From: Chara braunii
Lineage: Eukaryota; Streptophyta; Charophyceae; Charales; Characeae
Length of the DNA: 61,512 nucleotides
Assembly (NCBI GenBank): GCA_003427395.1
Contig: BFEA01000561.1
Location: 866,431 to 927,942 of the forward strand
Direction: 5' to 3'
Shown: one piece after another, positions 23,536-36,239 of the stretch
Layout: every line of letters begins with the position of its first letter
How positions within the stretch are numbered: position 1 is the first letter of the stretch
Translations under genes and position numbers: made by a program
Notes under the pieces: generated by a model
The model's database searches: none
What the model was told of the DNA's origin: nothing
The model's input: only the letters and a program-made list of their open reading frames with translations

Positions 23536-24470
23536 TGTTTCTTCTTTCTTCGATTTCCCTCCCTTGACTCCTTCTTTCCTCCTCTTAGCCCTAATTTCTG
23601 CCTGCTTATCTTTTTCTTCCTTGATCTTATTGTCCTCGTCCTCATCCCCTTGGACCGTGATTGGTGGTTCTTCCTCAGCTGGTTGGGAAGTCTGGGCTGG
23701 TTCCTTTGGAGGATTGCCCTCCTTGCCTTCTCATAGGGTATGGAAACGAGTCCCTCACGTTCCTCTGATCCATGCTAGTTTTTGCAGTCATGTTGGCCCT
23801 CAACATTTTCGGGTTAGGTTCACTTGGTCCCTCCCACAGTCCTTCGCGTCCCATGGTAAACACCTTTGGATATCTAATTCCTTCTCGTCCAACTCCTTAA
23901 CATATTCCACGAAGTCTTAGGTGTAACCTTTGCATTTTCTCTACTAAGTCTTTCATCCTATCGAATGTTTCTCTGACATTGACGCTAACATCTTCCTCTT
24001 CTGCTTCTTCTTCAATGAGGGGAACGTTCTCCTTGCTTTCTCTAACCTTCATCTTGCTCGGTTTCTTCCCTCGTGCCGCCCGGAATGTCCGGACTGATTA
24101 TATTACCTCTTTTGTCGAACACATCACCATCTATATTCGATGTGATGAGTCCATTGCGTTCATATAGTTTCCTGACGTGACACCGTTTTATCGTGTGTCA
24201 TTTCATCCCACAGTGAGTACAAGTGCATTCACTGTAGCCTACCCATTCTCTTCCGTATCCTTGTTCGTTCCATTGTCCGCTTCCTCTACCATACCCTCTG
24301 CCGTAACTCTGGTCATACCCTCGGTCATATCCTTACTGATTTCCTTGTCCCAGTTGATTAACACCTATCTGAGGTGGTTCCCAGTTTCCACCTTGACCAC
24401 TGTTGTCTCCACTATTTACCTCTCGCTCTGCTTGACCGAGAGAAGGTTAACAACAATTGTATTTTTCATC
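23536..24470 (-). pseudogene. Gag C-terminal CCHC knuckle and gag-pol linker, element 1
   Basis: From 24470 downward the minus strand encodes an RGY/Gly-rich segment (RGYDRGYDQSYGRGYGRG). It is followed at 24177-24225 by CTHCGMK-stop-HTIKRC, a C-x2-C-x4-H-x4-C knuckle with TGA (24196-24198) in place of the residue before His. Basic and acidic linker sequence with several stops then continues to the protease frame at 23535. The knuckle would bind genomic RNA in an intact Gag. Confidence 0.75.
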
Positions 24471-24486
24471 ACCACTTTAGGACACC

Positions 24487-24659
24487 CTTCACCACTTAAG
24501 GATGCAGACTGCCTAAACATGTGGTTTCCAGGGTCTTCGGACCTTTCACCACTTCAGGACCATTCAGATCTGAAAATCATGAATGGTCCTGAAATGGTGA
24601 AAGCTATGAAGACCCTGAAAACCACATGTTTAGGCAGGCTGCATCCTCAAGTGGTGAAG
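24487..24659. repeat. 173-bp near-perfect palindrome inside gag
   Basis: Arms of about 80 bp run from CTTCACCACTTAAGGATGC at 24487 to its complement ending GTGGTGAAG at 24659, around a 13-nt loop at 24567-24579. It interrupts the gag frame between the capsid block and the RGY/CCHC block. Confidence 0.9.
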
Positions 24660-24795
24660 TGTGGTTTTCTTGGTCTTCGGACCTTTCACCACTTAGGACC
24701 ATTCATGATTTTCAGACTGCGAAAAACTCTCATTCGAACCTTTCACCACTTCAGGACCATTCAAGATTTTCAGACTGCCCAAAACTCTCACTTCA
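24660..24795 (+). repeat. Tandem partial copies of the palindrome arm
   Basis: Two further copies of the unit GGACCTTTCACCACTT..AGGACCATTCA..GATTTTCAGACTGC lie directly after the palindrome, in the orientation of its left arm. Confidence 0.85.
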
Positions 24796-25890
24796 TAATT
24801 TTCATTCCTGAATTTCCAGCTACCTGATAACCGCTTGTGGCTTGACCCTGATTCCTTCCTGGATTTCTTCCTGTTCCACGACCTTTTCCACTTTGAATCT
24901 GACCGCCTTGGTGACTTGGTCCTGGTTGCTGTTTGCCCTTTTGTTGATCACGTCCTACTCCTTGCTCGTCTCCCACATTCTGGATTTGTGGCATCATTGG
25001 ATAAGGTCCTACTGATCCTTGCATTGGCCATGGTCCCATTGGGAAGTACCCGGGCCATGCACCCATCGGCGGTCCTACAGACCATTGTCTGAACTGAGCC
25101 GTGCTTGTTGACGACTCTTGGCCATACTGAATTATCGCTTGCTGAGATACATGCAATTTCCCCGTACCTTGTCCCCCCATAGCTAAATTTATCGCCTTCC
25201 TTTGACACTTTTTCAATTTGACTGCTGCCTCATGATCTTCTTCTTCTTCGTCCTCACCTTCTCCTTCTTCTGCTTTCTTCCATTTTACCGATGGTTGCGT
25301 AACTATCAATACCTTTCTTGGTGACACCTTGTCCTTCAATTTTTTTATCTTATTTGCGATGTTACTCAGTACTCCCCCTAACACATTGTCAGTCCCTTGA
25401 ACTGTTCCTACTGCCTTTCTTTTCCTTCGTTCCACTTTGACTTGGTCGTGAAACACCTGGTCCAGATCCCCTGCCGCGATATTTCTCTTAATAGTTTCCC
25501 AAGTCGTTTTCCTGCCCGCGGCTCCTTTTCGAGTCAACTCCATAGCCTCATACCCAAAAGAAATTCCCAGGCAAATGACGCATTGCATTTCTTCTGTCAA
25601 TCCCGGACTCTTTCGGCCGTCTTCTAAAAAACATTGGCAAATGCTCCAATCGTAGTAAAGTCATCTCGGTTCATATTGTACAAGTGTTCGACAGTGAGCA
25701 GACCGCCCCCTAATTTAAGCTTCCTCTGGATACCCTTTTTAAACTCTGCCCAATTATCATTGGCCTTCCTTACAACTTCTTCCACATCCGGCTTAAACTC
25801 CCACCATACATATTCGTACAACTGAGTAAACTTCTCAGCGGAAGTCAACTGGTTGAAAATTTGTTCTAGCAATTCCAACCAGTGAGACAT
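24788..25890 (-). pseudogene. Gag capsid-like region of element 1
   Basis: Two frames (25624-25890 and 24788-25600) join across a stop and frame change. The first carries WLELLEQIFNQLTSAEKF, an NWAEFKKGIQRKLKL stretch and LTVEHLYNMNRDDFTTIGAF, a helical capsid pattern. The second starts TEEMQCVICLGI, has an acidic GEGEDEEEEDHE stretch and ends in a Pro/Gly/Met-rich and then Gly/Gln/Arg-rich tail (GKGRGTGRNPGRNQGQ). It is followed by the palindrome insertion and then the knuckle. Confidence 0.75.
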
Positions 25891-26304
25891 TTTTCTCCTT
25901 TGAAAGAAAAAATATATATTTTCGGCAGGTTTGACATTTTGATCGTCCTTCTTTCCAATAACTTGACAATTTCGGTTCCAGTTATAGACGAGGACTCTCC
26001 TCCATTGATATCGTTGTCACCAAGATTACTCATTTTCCCTCCTTCTTTTATTTAGACCGTAGAATCTGTTAAGACACACAAACGACCATCGTTCCATCTA
26101 CCGTCATGTCATGAAAAAACAAAAAACCCCTATTTTACCTACTAACGAACATTGATAACCATCTATCATATTGTTGATATCTCATTTCCCATAGTTTTCA
26201 ACCGTTCAACTAATCCAGTGGTACCCAATCCCCGTGCCAAAAACTTTTAACCATACTAAACAAAATAGGGAAACATCATCTAGGAAGACTCCAATACACA
26301 CTTC

Positions 26305-26990
26305 CTAACAGAGCTTTTGCCAATATGTCAAACGATCTTCCAGATGATAGGTGCGTAGATACGTATTTACGATACACAAGACATTATAGAAGTCTCTTTT
26401 CACCAATTTTGGCTCCATCTCTAAGTACAAACAGTAAATGATATCGGATGCTTCAAACTCAAAACCCATATCAGACACGGATTGGGCTTCAAGTACTGCT
26501 CGCTCCACATTTTCTATTCTAAAAAAAACCTCGTTAGTTATGAACTCAGGAAGAGTTGTTTTGACGTTCCTTGTCGAATAGACGAATTCAGTCGCCCATC
26601 TTGCCTCGATCGACCGTACAACCACCCCTTCTTCTCCCAGTACATCTTTTGGGAGAATGCTTCAAGGGCCAACCCCGCAGTCAAAACATACTTGGAATTT
26701 GACGACTCTCCCCTATCGCGAGGTCAATCACATGCGCCTTCCAAAGGAGGGTTGATAGGTACATGGTCACCTTTACTATTTTGCGTCTTTCTTCCGTGGT
26801 CCAACCAGTTTCTACCCATAGGAAAGCTTCCGGCCTTATCGGAATCCACACCATGTATCTATCTTTTCTCCTTCCTCTACTCCTCGTTGGGGTAATGCCA
26901 TCTTAATTCTTCCATCTCTTTGCTCAGGCAGGTTAATTAGGAAGTATTGGCCAGCGAACCACATTCCAGGAGCCATTGGATATTCTGTTT
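26305..26990 (-). pseudogene. N-terminal gag domain, repeat copy 2 (element 1)
   Basis: The frame at 26305-26625 includes FITNEVFFRIENVERAVLEA and SDIIYCLYLEMEPKLVKRDF. These align by eye with FIVNKVFRGRKQVEKVAEAA and LVYYLYLKVGHLIEERKLL in the block at 27170-27634, and with FLIEKSFGGQARVEAAAEAA and LVYGLYLDPKF in element 2. It is a shared family-specific gag domain. Upstream similarity continues in other frames to about 26990. Confidence 0.65.
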
Positions 26991-27169
26991 GCACAACCAT
27001 ACAAAATAAAACCTTTATCTTTAATCAATTATCTATTTTCTTTCCTCGTCGGGGTAATGTCATCTTAATTCCTCAATCTCTCTGCCTTTTCTATCTCTGA
27101 TCCTACCATATCCTCCCAAGTTTTTTCGAATTGGGAGCATCGTGTTTCATTATTAAACTTGAAAGAGGA

Positions 27170-27634
27170 CTACCTGCCGTAACTCATCCTAGTAGTTAAA
27201 ACTTTTGCCAATTCGTACTTGCGAGCATATAAATCGATTCGTGGTAATATGCTCAACAATTTTCTTTCCTCAATTAGGTGTCCCACCTTTAGGTATAAGT
27301 AGTATACCAATAACGAGGTTGATTCGTGATATTCCCTCTCGGGTACCCCCAAGGCGGCTTCCGCAACTTTCTCTACTTGCTTCCTCCCCCGGAAGACTTT
27401 ATTCACGATAAACATAGCAAGGGTTCCCCTTAGGTAAGCAGCTGATGGAAGGAATTCACAAACTCTTTTTACTTCCACTGTTCCTATAACTCGTTTAAAC
27501 CCATTCAGATGCGCGCTCCGGCTCATAGTATCGAGTGCGGATTCCGCGAGCCACATTAGTATCGAAAGAGATCGATCTATTCCTAAGGGTAAATTGATTA
27601 TGATAGCCCGTAAATACTCCGACGAAATATACAA
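27170..27634 (-). pseudogene. N-terminal gag domain, repeat copy 1 (element 1)
   Basis: A 154-codon frame containing VEVKRVCEFLPSAAYLRG, then FIVNKVFRGRKQVEKVAEAA and STSLLVYYLYLKVGHL. The same VEVKR..EF..PSA start is present in element 2 (58561-58935), so both elements share this gag architecture. The function of the domain is unknown to me. Confidence 0.65.
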
Positions 27635-28017
27635 TGTAACCTTTTCTATTGCACAACTTTCGTCTTTAACCCATCCAGACTCAATTCATACGCTTTCCCC
27701 AACAATACCCTGTTTCCTCATTTTCCTCACGACGAGTTGCGAAATTCATCATTAGACTACTCCTCATTTGTCTGGGCTTCCCGATAGCGAACTGGTACCG
27801 AGCGGATGCCATCTTGTCCTTGATATACTCCACCTATTCGCTACACAACAACAACCCAATACCCATTTTCTATTTAGTTATCATTAATACTGACACTTTT
27901 CATCGAACTCACGGCTCAGCTAGCCCCCTTCACTTATCATTTTATCCCGAGCCTTCAGTTAATACTTCATAAAATCTTCTTATATAACAAGTAAGATACC
28001 AACCCATAAATTTCTAT

Positions 28018-28568
28018 TTAGCATAACAAGAACATCATGAGTGAGATGCACAATCTCTTGTCAAGCGATGTAGATTGAGAGACAACAAGAGGGTCAGGAA
28101 CACATGGTATCGACTGGGGCCCTTGTTGGTGAGTTTGAGGCAGGATGGTCAGCTGTCGTTCTTGAGCCGAAGATGTAGATGGTGGATAAAGACCAAGGCG
28201 CGGATGGTTAGGCGGGTCAAAGCGTGGAGGAGACGCGCTATAACGTCTTTTGTACTTGTATGAATAATACTTCATCTTTTCTGACTTGGGGTACGCTCAC
28301 GCCACTCATCTTGATGCCTTCGCGCCCTCAGCCATTCCTTTTTTTCTTCTAGTCCCTCATCTTCTTCCTTTCAATCTTCTCATTCATTGGTCAAATCTAT
28401 AGGCCTATCAAAGACTTTCTCTTGCCTTCCGTCTCTTCCCCTTCCTGCACCGGTCCCACGACTCTTAGGTGTCATATTGTTGGCTTTGAGCGTAGGCAGG
28501 TCGTTTATCAATATCTTGGATACTCTATGATCTACGTAATGCCTTTGATGAGAGCAACCTTTCGCCAC
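28018..28568 (-). pseudogene. Gag N-terminus of element 1 (basic and Pro-rich)
   Basis: Two frames, one with GTGAGRGRDGRQEK and the other with YKYKRRYSASPPRFDPPNHP, follow the primer-binding site after about 190 bp. Position and composition fit the start of gag, but they are in different frames and no start codon is certain. Confidence 0.45.
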
Positions 28569-28758
28569 CTGCTGCCTTGATCAATGTTTTATTCGGATCC
28601 CTAAGTTACCGTATTGATCGAAACTACTCTTTAACGTCTCCCCAACTTAGAACCTTTAGTCAAATCTAATTTTAGTAAATCTCCGTTGTCGTTCTGCCTC
28701 GATCATCGTTTTACCTTACCCGAGTTCGTTCACTAACGACCTTGGTTAGGAAGCGAGA

Positions 28759-28776
28759 TCCCCGGCAACGGCGCCA
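28759..28776 (-). promoter_or_regulatory. tRNA-Asp primer-binding site, element 1
   Basis: The minus strand reads TGGCGCCGTTGCCGGGGA, complementary to the 3' end of plant tRNA-Asp. It lies 2 nt inside the LTR end CGACA at 28779. It fixes the element's orientation (minus) and the LTR boundary. Confidence 0.9.
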
Positions 28777-30329
28777 CTTGTCGCGCGCGTCGGTCCTACA
28801 CTCATACGCAAAGTATTTTAGTGTCGGACCTCACGGTCGCATCACGCAGGAGTTTCGAGTCACCTTATTGAAAATACCACTCCGACCGTGCGCGCGTGCC
28901 ATACCTCACGAATTCCTATGACAGGTTAGGGATCCCATGAGGTACAACATTACCTCCACCTGCAGGAGCTGTCACTATCCTTTAGGTGGGCGTATCCCTG
29001 TTGAGCTACTGACCCACGTGCGAAGACTTTTATATGCAATTACAGAGGTAGGCCAGCCGATGGCGTTTTCTCGATCGCCGTAGCATAGGCATACGTGGAG
29101 TAGAACGCCTTGGGACTGACCCGTATATCGCGCCCAGATGTGCTAACTTCCTCGGACCGACTATCTAATCATATCGGCTTTCCGGACAGTCGTCCACGCT
29201 TAGCTACCCATGATAGTGAGTTTACGTTCCTTGTTGACCATTTGAGACAATGCCTCGGGCCAATGTCTAACACCCCTTTTGCAATCCTCCCAGTTTCTCA
29301 AATCTCGGTAAAATCCCTGACAATAATCTGCCTAAGTTTGGCTAGAACATAACCTTGCTCATAAATGTATAAATATATGTGTATATTAAGAGGGAGCGAA
29401 TGAGCGGCAGACCTCACTTTCACAATTGCGGTGCACCCTGTCTGAGTATCCCAAACGACCACTCAAGTTCAAAAGGCAATAACGACCCAGACACCTGTAC
29501 CGATGCAAGAAAGCCACATACACACATACGAATGTCGACACAGAATGTGCTACAAGCGTCAACCTTTAACCCATTCATAGCAAGTCCTTCACTCCCCAAA
29601 ACCTTGAAACAACACTCCTTCCTACTCCTAACTCCTTTTGCCCTGCCCCCTCACCTTTCGAAGACCTTCGAGAGTGACCAGGACACTTCAGACTGAGATA
29701 CAGAGGAAGATCTGTCCGTTCTTTTTCCTGGTTTTGTCTTAGGTGTGGGTATCAAGCCATGTGGAAGTTGACTCAAAATTCTACCAACCTATTATCCAAT
29801 GATAACAGAATTGCAGTTCCTTACGGTTCTCTTCAGTACTTCTCTCCAAGAGTGATGAAATCTGTAGGCACAACACAGTCCGAAAGAAACTTAACATCCT
29901 CTTTTCTACGTTGGGGTCTAGAAGATTCCTTCTGGACTAAAGATCTAGAGATCGATGCTCATTGATGACCCACTATCCAACCTTTATCCTTATCTAACTG
30001 CTAGGCTATTGCCCTATTGGTTTAGGTTATGAACAAAGTTCATTCCCAACTCCTCCGACCCAGTGATCCTACATAAGTCTTTTTTTTAAGATTGTTTACC
30101 AAAGTCCCATTCTTGGTTCTTTTCTTGGCAAGCACAAGCAATATCGTCAATTCATCTTAGAGAGGAATCATATGATAAAAATCAAATCAGAAGTTCCAAG
30201 ATAGAGTGATAAGTCTCTCAGGGCCAAGATCTCACTTATCCTCTCCTCAATAGAATCAGAAGTAACTCGTTCGTAATTGATTGATCCAGTTATATGGAAA
30301 AGGTTAGTAGTAGTACAGTAGATCGATTG

Positions 30330-31150
30330 GGATCTACCCATCTTTTACTGGCGTTTGTTTGTGATAGAGCAGACCTCGAAGACCTTGTTTTGCCTATTTA
30401 CTGTCTTACATTACGTCAAGGTCAGATGATGATAAGGCGGGCTTCTCGGAGCCTCGCTCCTCTTACTACCACTTCCTAGATCCATGCGGATGGGTAATAG
30501 GGCAGGCATCTCGGTGCCTTGCTCCTCCTATCACACCGTCCGTGCCATTATTGCGATAAGGCAGACTTCTCGGAGCCTTGCTACTCTTATCACACCGTCC
30601 GTGCAATTATTGCGCTTCTCGGAGCCTTGCTACTCTTATCACACCGTTCGTGCTATTATTGCGATAAGGCAGGTTTCTCGGAGCCTTGCTACTCTTATCA
30701 CACCGTCAATGCCATTATTGCGATAAGGCAGGCTTCTCGGAGTCTTACTGCGCTTATCACACCGTCTGTGCCATTATTGTGATAAGGCATACCTTTTGGA
30801 GCTTTGCTTCTCTTATCGCTCACTTGCCCTGACGCACGGCTGGTTGATAATAAGGCAGGCTTCTCGGAGCCTTGCTACTCTTATCACAGCGTCTGTGCNN
30901 NNNNNNNNNNNNNNNNNNNNNNNNNNNNNNNNNNNNNNNNNNNCTTGCTACTCTTATCACAGCGTCTGTGCCATTATTGCGATAAGGCAAGTTTCTCGGA
31001 GCCTTGCTTCTCTTATCGCTCACTTGCCCTGACGCACGACTGGTTGGTAATAGGGCAGGCTTATAGGAGCCTTGCTTCTCTTATCACCGTCCCTTTTCTC
31101 GACAATACTGTTTAGGCAATAGGGCAGGCATCTCGGTGCCTTGCTCCTCC
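30330..31150 (-). repeat. Hairpin minisatellite, family A, right LTR
   Basis: Reverse-orientation counterpart of 11722-13110, with the N gap at 30899-30943 and no 521-bp insertion. Units show the same two-part stems, for example the CCTTGCTACTCTTATC / GATAAGGCAG pairs. Confidence 0.9.
30899..30943. other. Assembly gap (45 N)
   Basis: Inside the family A array of the right LTR, at nearly the same place as the gap in the left LTR. Confidence 1.
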
Positions 31151-32404
31151 TATCATCCCTTGTAATCTTTCCACCTGACTCGGTCGTTGCTTCTGACGCC
31201 ATTTGAGCCCTATGTCATTCGGAAGCCTTTAAGATTATGTGGCAGGCCATACGAGACTCGTACCCCATGTCTTTAGTTCGTTCGCCTGATTCCCGACTGT
31301 GTTAGCTTTGGACTTTTGACAGTATGTAGGCATAAGTCAAACGTAGGGCAATAGTTAGTTGATGCAGTCCATCATGACAGTATCCGGCCATAGCATGAAC
31401 AAGTCTTCAATCTATTGTGAACCACCTTTCCTTATTATCGGTCAGGTGGTCTATTAAGCAAGGGAAGACTGCACGGAGTCAATTCTGTTGCGGCCACATC
31501 CCCAAAAGAAACATTCACATAGCGAGACAGTTACTCGAAACTTTTCGTTCTCGCTATGTTTTTCAACAACATTCAGGCATACCCCGTCAGACCCCTTTCA
31601 CTTAATTAATGTTTTTTTTTTTGCCTTATACAGACATTATTGCTTTTTATTAGTCCTGAAGAGATCATGACTCAAAGTACTCTCTTTTACTATTAGTATA
31701 TTACAAACATAGGCGATTTTCCTTAAGGTTAAGAATCTATAGGTTAGGCTGGAGCGTGCGTACCTTACAATTCCCTGCCTCCAGAGTTCCTCCCTGAACT
31801 CCTGCAGAGCTCCCTCAATCGCCCTGTTACCGGTCATGCATAATTTATTGGAGTTGATCGTCCGGGCCCTAAGGTTGGCAAAAACCAAGATTGTCCTTAA
31901 TGAGAACATGCCATCAAACAACTATAGTCGAGTATGCAGGCATATGAGAGGATACAACAAGATATGACTGAGGGGGATGAAGGGGGGGTAGGCACCATCA
32001 CAAAGTGATAATGTTTCTGTCCTCGCCAATGCCCCATACCTTCCCTTCATCTCCGACCTCATATGACGTCCTATAATAGCAATAGTAAGTTAGCAATACA
32101 ATAATACTAGTAATAAGCAAATAATAACAACAATAATAACAAGAGTAATCAATAAAGATAATAGAGATCATAATAGTAACAATAACAACAAAACAATATT
32201 AACAAACTTATGAAACGGATTTACCCAAGCATGCGACTTGCAGTTCTCGAGGCTCGATCCCCAAGTCCGTGTATAGTGCGGTTTATCTTGTGTGCCTTGC
32301 CATTGATCAAGCCCAATTTCTAAGTTTTGGGGCGTTTCACATCATCCATATCTATTTCTATCTGCAAGTGTGCTATGTCGAAGACAACAAGTTTGATAGC
32401 AGTA

Positions 32405-33259
32405 ATAATAATAATGATAATAATAATAATAATAATAATAACAATAGTAATAATATGGTCATAGTAATATACGAAAGTAGGCAATCAATGAAACGACAGA
32501 TTCCACGTTTGTAAAAATCCCACCGAGGTCCAGTAGTCCATTGCTTTCCAAAAAGCAGAATTGTACCTACATAACACCAATGAAGGCTCGTATCGCTGAA
32601 AGCCAATGTCAATAAGAGTCCGCTCTAGCTACCACCAATTCATATGTGTCTACTTGTCATTCGCCGCCCATCCTACCCCCTACACAACTACCATTTTCCT
32701 GCTAATTGATAATGCACTTTTAACGTCAGGAGCCTACAAAGTGCTCGGAGATGTCACTTACTGCAGACCACTGTCAATGCCAGGTACAGACCCTCACTTC
32801 CCCATCTCCCTCTCTCTCTTTCTCTCTGTGTGTCACCGTGCACTGTGTGAGTCATGCGGAAACGTTGCCACAACGTCAAGTGCGAGGAAGTCTGCAGTTG
32901 CCCAAAGCAGAAACGGGTTGAAGGAGAGAGCTTAGCTATAGCTGTAGTGGGTGACAACGGTCGTAGCCGCCATAGTTGGTAGAGAGTGTAGTGTATGTGT
33001 GCGTATGAGGTGGAGGGGTGCTTGTGGGATATTTCAGGGTGTTCCTCAAGTGAGTGAGTGCGAACAGCAGAGTTTGACACCGTAGTGAACAAAGTGTTGT
33101 TGAGTGCTGAAACGCCATAATTATTTGGAGCGAGTTTGCAATCCAACTGTCTTTTTGGTAGCCCATATCTCATAGTTTTGAGTTGGCCGCTTTTCGCCAG
33201 TTCGGTGTGTTCCCTGTTGGCATGCATGTAAAGTGAGAAAGAAAAGCGAGTCTGATTAC

Positions 33260-33318
<59 letters not shown>

Positions 33319-33350
33319 TAAAAAAAAAAAAAAAAAACCAATAATAATAA
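32405..33350. repeat. (TAA)n microsatellites of the right LTR
   Basis: Tracts at 32405-32450 and 33260-33350 correspond to TTA tracts at 10420-10480 and 9520-9616 of the left LTR. Others lie at 35052-35115 and 35568-35710. Confidence 0.9.
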
Positions 33351-34021
33351 TAATGATTCTACCAGCAACAACAGCATTAAGGTAGTGACTGTTTGCAAGT
33401 TATCTTCCTTGCACAATATCGGGGAAGGGTATGTGCTCCGCTCATTGCTTGTGCTTGATCAACATCAATGCCAGTCCAAACAACAAGTTTTTCTATTTCG
33501 TTTGTCTGGTTGTTGGTTCACCTGCTGTCGGTGTGTGCGTGTGCTGGACTGCCTGTTTGTTTTCGCCTGTCTTGTATGCCTGTCTGCTTCTCTCTGTCCG
33601 TATGTCTGTTTGTTTATCTGTGTATTTGTCCTTTCTCTGTCACGCATGGTTGTCCGTGCTTGTCTATTTGTGCTCGTACATTCGCGTCTGTCTTCCTGTT
33701 AGTCTGTCTGCTTGTCTGATCCTTTCTCCTTTCTCTCTCATTTCTTCCCTGGCGCTGCTCAATCACCTCTGTCGTATGATAGGTCCGCCAATCCTTTATA
33801 GTGCTGGATTGGTCTGGTGTGGCCTGCGTTCTGTCTCAAGATTTGTATGGGACTCCTGCCCAGTCCTTGTAAGTGCAATGTGTATGTCCTAGTATCCTTT
33901 CCCATGGTTTGGTGCTGCTCTGGCCGTCGGCCTGTCTTTTGGACTCATGGTCTGAATGAGGACCGATCTGCGGGACTGTGATAAGACTAAATTTGTGTAA
34001 ATAGACCTGGCTTACCATCAA

Positions 34022-34115
34022 ACAGACATGACTTATTGCAGACCAAACATGACTTATTGCAGAATAGACATGACTTACTGCAGAGCAAACATGACTTATC
34101 TTAGCCTTGAAGTTT
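34022..34115 (-). repeat. 20-22-bp tandem repeat
   Basis: Four units of the type CATGACTTATTGCAGAC, counterpart of 8786-8870. Confidence 0.85.
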
Positions 34116-34265
34116 GTGTTTTATACCTATTTGTCTAAAACCAGTCTATGTTGGATGCGACCTTTGCCTTAGGAAACTTGTCTTTTTGTAATGCTGCTCA
34201 TGAAATCAAGACAAGGCCCTTACATGTTAGGGTCACGTTTCAGGGATCCGAGTCGTAAAGTCCTT

Positions 34266-35050
34266 TTTTATTCGGGTGTTCAGGCCCTTACATGTTTTCA
34301 GGGGTCCCCGGGCTGGCCCCCGAACGTTCGGGTGTTCGGGGTCCCATTCGGGGGCCGAACACCTCCAGGTTCGGCCCCCGCCAAAAAACATTTCGGGGCA
34401 TAAAACTAAGTTTTGTTTTCTGAATTTGTTTTGGTGAGTTTTCTATGATGTAACCTAAACGCCTATAAATTTTGAAGCCATTCTGCTGAGCCAAAAAAAC
34501 ATTAAAAATCGTCAACGATGGGGTTCTCAAAACGTGCTCGCCCACTCACCATTTTGTTTTTTTTCACTTTTCACTTTTTATTTTCACTTTATTTCGGGGC
34601 CTAAACAACTTTATTATTTTTTGAAACATTTTTAATGAGTTATTGATTATGTAAACTACATATCTGTTAATTTTCAGGGCATTTTTCAACGCCAAAAAAT
34701 AATTAAAAATCGGGAAAGATGGCGGTGTCGAAAAGGTGATGGCACACTCACTCATTTTAATTCTCTTTTTATTTTTTCTTATTTTTCTTATAGTATTTAT
34801 TTTTTGTATTTGATTTGTAATTCAAATTTGGTAAAGAATTTGGATGTAGTGCCCAGGCAAATGTTGTTTAGTTTAGTTTTATCCATAACATAATTTGTTT
34901 TCGGAATTTTTTGAAAACTTGTTTTTTTTTTTTCTTTTTTTGGNGGGGGGGTTCGCGTTCGACCCGAACGACCGAACGCCTTCCGAAGGGGTCCCATACG
35001 TTCGAGCGTTCGGGTTCGGGCGTTCAGACCGTCCCAAAAGCCGGCAACCC
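34266..35050. mobile_element. 785-bp GTTCG-rich insertion in right LTR
   Basis: It lies between the (TAA)n tract and AAGTCCTT, which are adjacent in the left LTR apart from the (TTA)n join, so the site is occupied only here. Both ends are packed with GTTCGGG/CCCGAAC motifs, including the palindrome CCCGAACGTTCGGG. The interior is T-rich with long homopolymers and has no gene. Confidence 0.65.
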
Positions 35051-35567
35051 TAATAATAATAATAATAATAATAATAAAAATATAATAATAATATCAATCA
35101 ATCCATAATAATAAAAATAAAATAAACACAGAAAATCAAGCAGCATCATACACATGAGACCAGATAATCGTGAGTTTGACCCAGAAGCTGAATTACAACA
35201 CGAGTTTCGCCGAATATGAGCACAACAAAGGCTCATATGTGACAATATTGGACGAGTCTCATCATCATCCACAGAAAACCAAATGTCGACATTCTATCAG
35301 GCATTCGACGCCCAGACTACAAATGGCTGGTTCTATCTAGCCTATCTACAATGTCGCAAGTAACATCAACAACTCCCCAAAGTACGAGCCGATCCCGGCC
35401 AATGTCGATCGCCTCCAGCATCAGGTAATTCTCATGCCTGAATCGTCGTTATTATGAACTGCATGGCCAGCAGGGTACCCATCTCTTTCCCGCCTTGTAC
35501 TCACCTTCCTCCCCTCCTTAATCGTAGGTAGCCATATTCATCGTCAACATTTAAAGCACGAAAAAAC

Positions 35568-35625
<58 letters not shown>

Positions 35626-36239
35626 GTAATAATAATAATAATCATATTAATAGTAAATTAATAATAATAATAGTAATAACACCAAAAATTAATGAAAAAC
35701 AGAAATAATAATAATAATAATAATGGACGAACACTACTTATCGTTTTGGTCAGATACACGTTTAAAATCGGCGGGAAATCGGCAGACGAGATGCTTTCCC
35801 TTTTTCTCTCCTACCCACACATCCATATACGCACACTCGGACGCACACAAACTCACACACCTACACACATATGCATTACACACATATAGCCGCGAATAAC
35901 TCTATGTTCTAATGGTCGATTCACTCGGTTTCGTTTCATCCTATCGATGACGATCCCGTAACACTCGCCACGTCATCAATACACATGTACACATATACAC
36001 ACACATACACACATATAGTAATGCACTTTTCTTTAGTTCAGCGGTAGATTCATTCGATTTTGCTCCTCCTCTCAGTGGACGTACCACGAGTACAGTTGCG
36101 GGTTTTAGAGACTTACCTGATTCACTTGGTAGTATAGGTGCCACGACCAGTGCTCTTGTTGAAGCTCATTGGCTCCGAGTTCAAAACCTCAACATTCACG
36201 CCCGGACTATCCGTCTCCTTCGTTCCCGCACTTGTTTCT

